This document shows positions 32,600-42,237 of a DNA stretch of 64,000 nt, one piece after another. The notes below the pieces were generated by a model. That model made no database searches. It worked only from the letters and a program-made list of their open reading frames with translations, and was not told where the DNA came from. The number at the start of each line of letters is the position of its first letter. Within the stretch, counting starts at the first letter, position 1. Source of the stretch: Motacilla alba alba (Eukaryota > Chordata > Aves > Passeriformes > Motacillidae); the NCBI RefSeq assembly GCF_015832195.1, contig NC_052046.1, positions 38,096,911 to 38,160,910 of the forward strand. The letters run 5' to 3'. Made by a program: the position numbers and the translations under genes.

Positions 32600-33680
32600 T
32601 CTCCCCCCAAAATTGGAATCTGGCCATCATCGATCTAAAAGGTTGTTTCTTTCAAATTCCACTTAACCCGGCTAATGCTCCACAGTTTGCCTTCTGGGTT
32701 CCTTCCATCAACCAAGAAGCCCCAATGAGGCGCTACCACTGGTGAGTACTGCCAAAAGGCATGAAGACAGCCTTAGTATCTTTCAGTGGTTCATTGCTTC
32801 ATTGCTCTCCCTGGTGTGCACCAAAGTAGGGGAAGCCATCATCCTTTACTATAGATTATGTGATTGTGTAAGCCCCTAATACTGATGTACTTACACACAT
32901 GCTTGACCTGGTGATCAATGCTTTGATTGCTGCAGGGTTCAAGCTCTGAAAGTAAAAAGTTCAACAGATGCCCCCTTGGAGGTATCTGGGACTAGAAATC
33001 AGCAAGCAGACCATTGTTCGACAAAAACTGGCTATAATGGACAATCCAAAGACCTTAGCATATCTCCACCAGCTGTGTGGGTCTTTGAAACTGGGTAAGA
33101 CCCTGACTAGGTATTACCACCAAAGACCTAGCCCCCCTTTTCAATTTATCGAAAGGAGGAGAGGAGCTGAGTTCTCCTAGGGTTCTGACCCCAGAGACAA
33201 GCCTAGCTCTGGAAAAAGCACAAGAGGCAGTGACCACCAAACAAGCCCATCGTTGCCTGCCAGACTTGCCATTCAATTTCATTGTAGTAGGGAAGTTGCC
33301 ACACCTCCATGGCCTTACATTTCAGTGGAACAAGGGACAGAGGGATCCACCCACTTAGAGGGGGTGTTCCTCAACCACCAACAGTCCAAAAGTATGACAA
33401 AGACACAAGAACTGATGGCTCACTTGATCAGGAAGGCCTGGGACAGAATGCATGACAGGGTGTGACTTTGCATGCATCCATCTGCCACTTACCTTGTCAT
33501 CAGGTAAGTTAACAAAGGGGGCTTTAGAGCAGCTGCTTAGGGAGAACAAGACTCTCCAATTTGCTTTAGACATCTACCCTCGACAAATTTCAATTCACTA
33601 TTCTGCACACCAATTATTTAATTTGGGATTCAAATTATTCCAAAAGAAAAACAGAGTAGGAAGCCTTTCAGGTCTGCTCT

Positions 33681-34116
33681 GACAGTGTTCACAGATGTGT
33701 CTGGAGCATCTCACAAGTCAGTAATGATTTGGAGGGATCCTCAAACTCAGCAGTAGGAGACAAATGTGGAGGTAGTTGAGGGCTCCCGTCAGATTGCTGA
33801 GTTGGCCACAATCGTCAGAGCTTTTGAGAGGTTCTCCAAACTGTTTAATTTGGTTACCAATTCAATATACTTGGCAGGGATAGTGTCTAGAGCAGAGAAT
33901 GCTCTACTGAAGGAGGTCTCAAACCCTAACCTCTTCAGGGTGCTCTCAAGACTAGTCCATCTTGTCTCCCACCAAGAGCAACCCTTCTACATAATGTGTA
34001 TAAGGTCACACATTGACCTGCCAGGCTTCATAGCAGAGGGAAATAGAAGAGCAGATGCCCTGGCCACTCCAGCTAAGATGGCTTTGGGCCTGGCCTGGTA
34101 CACCAATTCCACCTGA
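33681..34116 (+). pseudogene. pol: RNase H of the ERVK-like provirus
   Basis: VFTDVSGASH near 33684-33713 carries the first acidic residue. QIAELATIVRAFERF (about 33790-33834) carries the Glu, TNSIYLAG (about 33856-33879) replaces the expected Asp by Asn, and GNRRADALA (about 34040-34066) carries the last Asp. One catalytic Asp is thus lost. The frame from 33766 to 34116 is open; a stop precedes it. Confidence 0.85.
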
Positions 34117-34880
34117 GGCGAGACCAGGCCAAGGCCATTGTGGCTACATGTCCTAATTGCCAGAAGCACTCAGTACCAAATATCAGTGTGGGTGTTAACC
34201 CAAGGGGCCTGAACAGCTGTAAGGTGTGGCAAATGGATGTGACACACATTATGCAGTTTGGTAGGGTGAAGTATGTCCATGTGTCAGTAGACACTTTCTC
34301 TGGAGCCGTTTATGCCTCTGCCCACAGAGGGGAGAAGGCCACTGATGCCTAAAAACACCTGGTACAGGCCTTCTCCATGCTGAGGATTCCTAAGGAGATC
34401 AAAACAGACAATGGTCCTGCGTATGCCTCCAAGGTCTTCAGGTAGTTCCTGCAGCAATGGGGAGTAAAACATAAAACAGGCATCCCTTACTCCCCCAGAG
34501 GTCAAGCCATGATTGAGCGGGCCCATCAATCGCTCAAAAGAGTGCTGGGGCAGCAGCAGAGCAATACCACAGCCAATCCATCTAGCATCAAGCTCTGCAA
34601 AGCATTGTTTACCATCAATTTTTTAAACTGCTCATTCAAACAACTAAACCCACCAGTTGTCCGACATTTCCATGGCAGTAAACAAATGAAGTTAGAAGAA
34701 TGCCCCCCAGTCATGGTGAAGAATCCAGAGACAGCTAGGGTCGAGGGTTTGTATAAATTGGTCACTTGGGGCCATGGATACACTTGTGTATCCACACTCT
34801 CTGGATTAAAATCGGTCCTTCAATAGCGGGTCAAGCCCCATCTTCCAAAAGATGTCACTGTAGCCTCCCGCCACAGGCGC
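34117..34880 (+). pseudogene. pol: Integrase of the ERVK-like provirus
   Basis: The zinc-binding domain is reduced to CPNCQKHSV (about 34149-34175). The catalytic core has Asp at 34236-34238 (WQMDVTH), Asp at 34407-34409 (KTDNGPAY) and Glu at 34515-34517 (MIERAHQSLKR), all in one reading frame, the last pair separated by exactly 35 residues. Stops at about 34350 and 34443 lie between them. The C-terminal part contains a VVRHFHG stretch near 34660 and ends near 34824. Confidence 0.9.
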
Positions 34881-35449
34881 CAGCACTAAGGAATTGGAGA
34901 ACCCAATTCCTCTGTCAACTTGCCCCCTTATGTTCCTTTTTGTAATATCACACCCAGTGTCTTTCAGTAATGTTCATTTACATTTTCCCTATAGAAAGAC
35001 ACCATCCTGCTTCTCGATATGCTGTTGAACATCACCTGGACCATAATCCTTCTATGCCAGTCCTTGCATGTGTGGATTGTCCCTCAACCACAGAATAACA
35101 TATGGATCAACCTGGCCCAGGCACTAAAGGAAGACCATATGTGCCTGTCGATGGCAACCATGGACAACCCCATGTCGAAAGCCACCTTATAGAACCATGC
35201 TGCCATCAACTTCCTTGTCCTTGTACACAGTATATGAGGATTTTGAGTGACTCTGTTGAGTCCCTCAAAGAGCCAGACTGTCCACACTTCCATCAACAAG
35301 ATGCAAGAACTTACAGAAAACATCAAGCAGGAAACAGAGGGCTAGCTGAGCAACATCTTTAAGGGTTGGGGACTGTCAGGATGGCTGATTTCAATTGCAA
35401 AAACTTGTTTCTGAGTTCTTTAGATCCTTTTAGTTATATTCCTTGTTTT
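34881..35449 (+). pseudogene. env: env remnant of the ERVK-like provirus
   Basis: Only the two ends of env are present. The surface start shows as WIVPQPQNNIWINLAQALK at about 35073-35130. A large internal deletion near 35180-35200 then joins it to TM text: TSINKMQELTENIKQETEG (about 35285-35341), LSNIFKGWGLSGW and a hydrophobic membrane-span-like stretch to about 35449. Stops are frequent. Surface and fusion regions are absent. Confidence 0.75.
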
Positions 35450-36408
35450 TGTGGTAAAAAAGACACAACTTCGGAGATTTGAACAAAAAAAGGATATTTA
35501 TTTAAAAGGGAAAAACAAATGGGAGAAAATGATAAAAGGAGAAGGAAAAAAAGAAGAAAAAAATAAAGTCCCGGGCCCGAGGATTGAGGAAACCTCTAGC
35601 CGAACCAGCGTTTGGCTGCAAGGCAAGAACCTGACAGCACTGCAGTAAATGCAGTTAGTCTGCCCTCAAATCTGTAAAAAGGTCTCTAAGAAGACATATC
35701 GACTGAAGTATGCAGTGTTGGGTCCCCTGCTGCAGGTAACTCACAGTCAAAGGAACAGTAAAAGACTTCAGGTCAGGTTGCCCCTTTTATATTCTCAGTC
35801 CACTCAGTCTATACTTGCAGTTCCGCCCCCGTAGTCTCTAGTGATTGGTGCTAGTAGATGATGAGGTAAGATCTTCTTTCCAATAGTGTGCTGTCACTGG
35901 GGTGTGATGATATCTCTCAGGTTTTTGGTGGGAAGGTCTGCCATTAGTATGCACAGTTGCTATGGTATCAAGTTACAAGTTCCCTGGAGTGGGTTAGAAA
36001 TCGTCTGTAAAGTTCTGCATGCTGTTGGTGAGAGAAAACTGTACTGGGACCTTTGAAAGTGTGGTACTTGAAAGAGATCATTAAACTTACAAATAATATA
36101 ATTAGGTTAAGAAAAAAGGATTGTAAAAATAGTATGGTTCTTATTTTGTTAACTATTTTACAGGATTATTAAGCATTCAATTGGAATGTACTAAATAACT
36201 AGTATACCTTTATAATGATTTTGTAACATTTATCTCATTAACTTGAACACTTTTAATAGCTCAAACTAGTAACTTTAAACAGTTATAAATGCAAAAGCTA
36301 ATTAACAGTTACTAATGCAAAAAACAGTTAAGGGGTTTTATAAATGACATTTCAGTAACCTCTTCCATTCTAAAATGTATAATCATATAAAGTATACAAA
36401 GCACCACA
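35450..36408 (-). mobile_element. Probable LTR (M), minus strand, in the ERVK 3' region
   Basis: Plus-strand ends TGTGGTAAAAAAG and AAAGCACCACA form an approximate inverted pair. TTTATT at 35497-35502 gives AATAAA on the complement. It separates the TM end from the purine tract of the ERVK provirus. Size about 959 bp. No convincing target duplication was found, so ends are tentative. Confidence 0.55.
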
Positions 36409-36603
36409 TCTCCCATAGAAAAAGTTAACTGAGTTAAAATTCAAGTTGAACAACTCTAGGAAGAAGAAGCATAACCTGGAGAAGAAAGAACTCTGTAATA
36501 TCTAAGCCCTTTCTTTTAAACAAGAAAAAGGGAGAGGTTGCAGTGCATTTTTATGTTTAATAGACTGTTCTGTATCTGTCTGTTTCCCAGAGTTGATAGT
36601 TTA
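36409..36603 (+). repeat. ERVK 3' untranslated end, polypurine tract and start of 3' LTR
   Basis: The tract AAGAAAAAGGGAGAGG (about 36522-36537) precedes a sequence that matches the opening of LTR B (TGCATTTTTATGTTTAATAG) for about 68 bp with a few changes. The match stops at 36603, so the 3' LTR is truncated. Confidence 0.8.
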
Positions 36604-39224
36604 AGGCAGCAGTCACTCCAAAATGAGTTACCACCCCCTTAGTTTTAACCAATCTCTTTCTATTAGTAAGGACAAATGAAAGTAGATAAAAAGCAGTTTA
36701 ATTAAAAACAAAAAACTTAAAAAGAAACAACCAACCAAAACCTGAAGTAGCACAAGGCAAGAAAAAAAAAAACCACTAATAATCACTAGTTACAAAGCTG
36801 CTGAAATTTCATGGATCACTGCAGGAGGAAAAAAAAATAGAATAAGAACCCCTCTGACACAGTGGCACCCTCCATTTTCAAGGAACTGCGTGCCTTGAAA
36901 GAGAGAGGGAGGAAATGGCAGACAAACCCTGCTTGGTTCAGTCTTCCCACTGGAACTAACAAAACAGGTAGGAGCTTACAGAGCAGTAGTGGCGGCGGAT
37001 GGGAACTTCTGGTGTTGTTTGGGGATATCTGGCCCTGCAGAGTCAGCCTCCAGTTCACTGTGTGCTAGTGTAGCTGTTCCTGAGTAGTTGGTGTGTTGGG
37101 GGGAAGAGCCAGTCTCCCCAAAAACTGAAAACGACACCCCCTGGCCCTGACAGGTACTTGGCCAGGTGTAGAGAAATTCACTGTGAAACAGATTTTGATT
37201 GTGAAATTCAGCATTATGTGTTGCTACTGTTGCCTCTTGGGAGACCTTCCCCAAGCAGCCCCTGAGGGGAAAAAAAAACAAAACAAAAGAAAACAAAAGA
37301 GGAGCCTCCACTTGCACTGCTTCATCTCTCTACAGGCAAGAATGAAAGGGAAAGAGCAGGAGCCAGAAGGCAAGAGAGGATCTCATGAGCAACCCTGACT
37401 TTCAAAAGGACACAGCAATCCCCTGGTCCCACAGTTCCATCTGCAGCCACAGGGTCTTGAAGAACCAGTAACAATTTGGAGCACAGATAGATATGGAATA
37501 CAATAACATTTTGTGTTATCTAGGACACTTGGACAACTGATTTTCAGAAGGTATCTCTTGATAATGGCAAGCAATGCCTTTAAGAAGAAATTAATTGGCT
37601 ATTGTAGTTTCTTTAAGCTGAAAAGAGTAGATTTTCTGTTTTCCACAGAACAGGCTGACAGTTCAACCCCATCTCATTTCAAACAGTTCAGAAATAATTA
37701 AGCATATTAATATCATAACAAGCTTAACTATATTGGCTACCAGCTCTTGAGATGTCATTACTCGGTTTCTGCACAGGCAGGTAATTCACCTACTAAAATT
37801 AGCAGAAATAGAATACCTTGAGCTAAATTTAAAAGAAAAATGGCACCATGGAACCAAAAGTTAAAAGAGAAATTTCAAAGATATAACCAAAGATTGAACT
37901 AGTTTTCACTGAGTTCTAGTAGGCATGGTGTATCTGAATTTGCTGTGTCTTTGAACATCACAGCTGTCTATGGGTCATGTGAGTAAACAGGGTAGCTCTG
38001 TTTTCTGTGATTTTACATAGGGCATTTGTCCATTAAATTAGCTTTCTGTTTTATAAAGTCTAATCCACCCGCCTTAAAAATTTATAAATGCTGCTTTTAA
38101 TTTGCCAGGGTTTCGAGCATTACAGTACTAAAAATTTCACTGTGGGCACAGTTATGCTTGATTTCTTTATTAACAACACTATTAAATACAATAAACTCAA
38201 AGCTAGGAAGCAACTATTGAAGCAAACGCTGTAAAAACTCTTGAAGACTGCTCTATGAGAGAAGGATAACTCCTACATTATGTAGCTTTTATTTCCAAAA
38301 CGAGTTAAGAAAAAGTCCAAAACAATTGTATTTGTCATAGACTGTGTAAACTTCCTGCTATGAAACTGACACCTATAGCTGTTAACATTTTTGTTTTGTG
38401 GAGAACTTGCCATGGTATTTCCTTTTTTTTTTTTTTTTTTTTTTATGTTTCAAGTTTCTGCATATAGCAGATATCAGAACTTCAGTATTAACCTACATTT
38501 ACACTTCTTGAATGAAAAAATATTTTAGTGCTGGTTTTCTATTTAATTCAAAATTGCTAAGGCATTGCCTTTTCCATTCACCTTAACAAAGATTAACACT
38601 CATATTTGTGACTATATAATAAACAGTAGGAACGACAGTGATAGCTTTCAACTGGTATTAATAAAAATATTTACATTGATTTCTTCTTTTAGTGGGATTG
38701 GGTAGTCAAAAGTGCAGATTTTGTACATCAAGGCAAATATTCTTAGATTCTCAGCTGTTTTCTTATGAACAGTTTCTACAAGTACATGTTTTGCAGAGCA
38801 AAATTATTCCTTCTAGAGAACGATCTTTCAAAATGAGCAGGTAGTTTGTGTCCCCTTGGTTCCATGCCCTTAATTTTCTTTATCCCCTATTCCCAGCACC
38901 ACCAATTGGACACATAATTCAGACTAAAAAGAATGAGAGAAATGTCAGTTTCTCATCTATCAAATATATGGCTCTTAATTCTAGTGGGCTTAGGTCTATA
39001 AAAAGCTTTTGGTCCATTTTTTACTTTTTAAGTGGTGTAAATAGACATATGAGTATCATGATGGCATAGTAGCTTCAGTCCACACACTAGCTGTTCACAA
39101 ATGTTAACTGTGTGTATTGAAGTCTAGAATGTTATATACATACAGATATATATAGCTATATGGTAATCATGTTTTACCTACTCGTAGACAATACTGGTTT
39201 TAAATATTCAAAACTTCTGAATTT
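36604..39224. other. Non-coding DNA, possibly LTR-derived at the left end
   Basis: No gene recognised. The first kilobase (to about 37700) has A-rich runs and a mixed composition that could be an unassigned LTR, but I could not define ends. A 22-base poly-T stands at about 38423-38444. The remainder is AT-rich with nothing I can name. Confidence 0.5.
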
Positions 39225-39230
39225 AGGCCC

Positions 39231-39890
39231 TGATGCAGGGTCCAGTCTCTGGGAGAAAGCTTTTCCAGGCTAGCTCACCTTCTCCCCAGGGAACATGCCA
39301 CCGGGTGGCCACTTCCTGCCTGGTCACTGACCAGCATGGGTAGCGGTGCAGCTGGGGGGCAGATCCCAACTGCGGACAGATGGTTAATGGCATCGAGGGT
39401 TGAGACAAAGGAGCAAGAGGGGTCCTTTGTGTGAGTCTCCAAAAGAGTTTACAAAGAACCACCTTATTACTTGTGCAACAACTAATGAAGGGAGGAGGTC
39501 TCAGGGGAGGACACAATGCATCAACCAATCAAGAAGAGTCAGAGGAGGAGTACAGGGCGGGGATATAGAATCTTACAACCAATGAGGGGTATGAGGGGAG
39601 GAGAATATTCTCTCAGAACCAATGGGATCTCAGGGATCACACAAATGACACAGAGGGTGGTGGAAGGAGAGGCTGGGATTACATTAAATGACAGGGGCAG
39701 GGTTACAATGACAGCCATAGAAGGATCGGAATTAAGGGGTAGGTACTTGAACTGACAGGGAAAGGGGAGGAAACAATGATGGACCAACCCAACTGGAGGA
39801 GGGTGGGGTGGGTAGGAAGAAACTATTGAGAATATATTGAATATAACAGAACAGCTGAAAGAAATATTACAATAAAAGTTGACCACCACA
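39231..39890 (-). mobile_element. Solo LTR, family H copy 3
   Basis: 660 bp with the perfect 6-bp duplication AGGCCC (39225-39230 and 39891-39896). Ends TGATGCAGGG and GACCACCACA match copy 1, and long internal stretches (GAGAAAGC..., TGCGGACAGATGG) agree with it. Orientation is minus by analogy with copy 1. Confidence 0.92.
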
Positions 39891-40062
39891 AGGCCCCATT
39901 TTGAAAAAGATAATTTTAAAGTGTATGTTTTTAGTTCTATTACAGTAATGTATTTATTAATTTCCTCCACAGTTCTCTCATTATGAAGTCTGTTAATATA
40001 TTACTGCTGTAAACAACAATATTAGAATGTACATATATAAACCAAGGGCTAAGTCCTGCTCT

Positions 40063-42237
40063 TTCGCCACAGCAACCTCTGCAGCACTACAGGCTGGGTG
40101 CAGAATGGCTGAACAGCAGCCAGGCAGAAAGGAGCCTGAGGGTATTGACTGGCAGCAGGCTGATCATGAGCCAGAGGCAGCAGGGTAAACAGTGTGCCCA
40201 GGTGGCCGAAAAGGCCAACAGCATCCTGGCCTGAATCAGCAATAGAGTGGCCAGCAGGACAGGGGAAGTCATTCTTCCCCTATGCTGGGCGCTGGTGAAG
40301 CCACACCTTAAATTCTGTGTCTAATTCTAGGTCTCCCAGTTTGGGAAGGACATTGAAGTCCTGGATCAAGTCCAGAGAAATGAAACAGACCTGTTGAAGG
40401 GCACAGAACTGAAGTCCTATACGGAGAGGCTGAGGGAGGTGGGATGTTTAGCCTGGAGAAAAGGATACTCAGGGCACACCTTATCACTCTCTATAACTGC
40501 CTGAAAGGAGGGTATAGCCAGGTGTTGTGGTTTGAGAGGAAGTGAGTTTTTGGGAGGTGGTGGTAAAACCAATAGGTGCTCAGATGTGAATATTGGCACC
40601 TGGTTTGGCCATTGAGGATATGGATACGCCTCTGAGAACACAGGGGTTAAAAGCAAGGAACTCCCAGGAGAACTCTCTCTTGGTTCCGGTGGATGGAGAG
40701 GTCAGACCTCCCCTGCCCAGCTGCGGGCTGGGCGGGGGAGGTGAAGCCACGAGGCCGAGGGAGGTAGGCCGGAGCCTTGGGCAAGGAAGGGAGGTGAAGG
40801 CCCCTGGCCCTGGCAGGACGAGTGTGAGTCTCCCACAGATTATGGAAGGGTGGAAGAACTCGGAGAGGCATCGGGCAGCCCCCCTTTCCCAGGAGGGAGA
40901 GAGAGAGAGAGAGGTGCCAGTGCTACCTTGAAATTTGATAGCACTGGCCTGGCCGAGAAGGAGAAGGGGGGGCAGGCGAGAAGAGTGCCCGGCAGAGCCA
41001 GTGTGGGAGTTCTGGATGAGTAGAGACTGTGATTTTAACCCTTCTGTGGGATGATGGAAACCTTGCAAATGCTGATCCTCCGGGAGTTGAAGGAGAAGAG
41101 AGACGGGGATAAAGTAAGAGGAAATACGCAAGTGTGATGAAAGCTGTGAAGGTGAAGAATGACTGAGAGAAGTTGAGAAGAATCCTAGGTGGAGGAGATG
41201 ATGGAGTGGCTTTTGGCTGGACTTTTCTTGTATGGCCATGGACAGAACCTTTCCTGTAATACAGAGACTGCATTTTAGGGGGAGGCGGTGGCTTGGTGCC
41301 AAAGGAGTGATGTGAGCGGAGACGACAGGTGAGGAGGTGACGGTGCTCTCGAGACCCCTCGGCCCCAGGGGGTGAAATATTGGGGGGGACTAGTGTCCCA
41401 AAAAAGTGAGAGACTGTCGTTTTCTCCTGGAACTGGGCGAAGCATCCTTGAAAAGGGAACCCTAAAAGCAGCTCTGGTCCATGTGCAGTGGTGAGAGCAC
41501 TGAACATGGAAGGAAGAAGTCAGGAAGTGTGGTTGCTGAGTGACGTGGAAACACAGCTGGACTCGGCTGTGTTTCCAGGGGAAACCTGTGGCGCAAGAGG
41601 GATTCCTCTTTCCTTGATGAAATGAGAGGTGATTGTCGGAAGGGTGGAGATGGACTAAGAGTTGATTATTTGAAGGGTGATGGACTGGATAAAGATCTAA
41701 GGTTTTGTTTTATTCTGTGGGAAATTGAGTGGGGGGAGGAGAAACATTTTGAAAGGTTTCCATTTTGCTCTGTGTGTTCATTTTATTGTAGTTATATGAT
41801 AATAAAGTTTTTTTCTTTTCTTTGTTCACAAGTGGAGGCCTGCTTTGCTCTGTCTCTGATCGCATCTCACAGCAGACACCAGGGAGGATATGTTTTCATG
41901 GGGGCACTGGCATTGGGCCAGCGCCAAACCATGACACCAGGTCAGGGTCAGTTTCTTCTCCCAGGCCAGAAATAGAACAAGTGGACACAGTTTTCAGCTG
42001 TGCCAGGGGAGGTTTAGGCTGGGCACTTTTTTTTCACAGAAAGGGTGATTGGGCATTGTAATGAGCTGCCTGGGAAGGTGGTAGGTAGGTAGAGTCACCA
42101 TCCCTGGAGGTGTTTAAGAAGAGACTGGATTGTGGCATTAAATGACACAGTCTAGTCAACAAGGTGGTGTTACATCATAGGCTGGACTCAATGATCTCAA
42201 AGGTCTTTTCCAAGCTAATTGATCTGTGATTCTGTAA
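40063..42237 (+). mobile_element. CR1 LINE 3' part, split by an ERVL-like LTR
   Basis: CR1 coding remnants at 40063-40522 (VAEKANSILA-type text near 40203, RLRE-type text near 40425) continue after the LTR at 41942-42100 (CAGTTTCTTCTCCCAGG, then GAGGTGTTTAAGAAGAG) and end with GATCTCAAAGGTCTTTTCC and GATCTGTGATTCTG (about 42195-42235). Multiple stops are present. The LTR is the later insertion. Confidence 0.9.
40523..41936 (+). mobile_element. Long ERVL-like solo LTR inside CR1
   Basis: 1414 bp, TGTTGTGGTTTGAG to GCCAAACCATGACA, with the 5-bp duplication CCAGG (40518-40522 and 41937-41941). AATAAA is at 41801-41806. The 5-bp duplication and length fit ERVL-type elements. The GC-rich middle (about 40680-41000) carries a GAGAGA run near 40905. 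The long minus-strand frames here (240 and 194 residues) are shadows of this LTR. Confidence 0.85.

Larger units (their letters stand above)
31200..33680 (+). pseudogene. pol: Reverse transcriptase of the ERVK-like provirus, split by nested LTRs
   Basis: N-terminal fingers are at 31220-31465 (VDQWLLNKQKLKVLNELVEE, then SPWDSLLFVIRKPGKDT). LTR L with LTR C then interrupts. RT resumes after 32606 with WNLAIIDLKGCFFQIPL (about 32614-32664) and reaches the thumb (MPPWRYLGLEI at about 32968-33000). The catalytic YMDD expected near 32845-32860 is not recognisable. The connection continues to about 33680 in shifting frames. Several stops are visible (for example near 32742). Similarity is to betaretrovirus-like pol. 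Confidence 0.87.
21773..36603 (+). mobile_element. ERVK-like (betaretrovirus-like) provirus, heavily interrupted
   Basis: The pieces lie in proviral order on the plus strand: LTR B, a tRNA-Lys-like primer site (23370-23387), gag with capsid, protease, RT, RNase H, integrase, truncated env, a purine tract and the first 68 bp of a 3' LTR (36536-36603) that matches the start of LTR B. Insertions by provirus A', LTRs J and G, D, K, L with C, and M expand it to about 15 kb. That they form one original provirus is inferred from order, orientation and the matching LTR ends. The 3' LTR is cut off, so no flanking duplication can be tested. Confidence 0.82.

Noticed and set aside
36604..37700. A further complete LTR element
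   Set aside because: Composition is suggestive but I found no paired ends, polyadenylation context or target duplication.
40580..41507. Long minus-strand frames of 240 and 194 residues
   Set aside because: They lie entirely in the GC-rich part of an LTR, have low-complexity composition and no domain I recognise.
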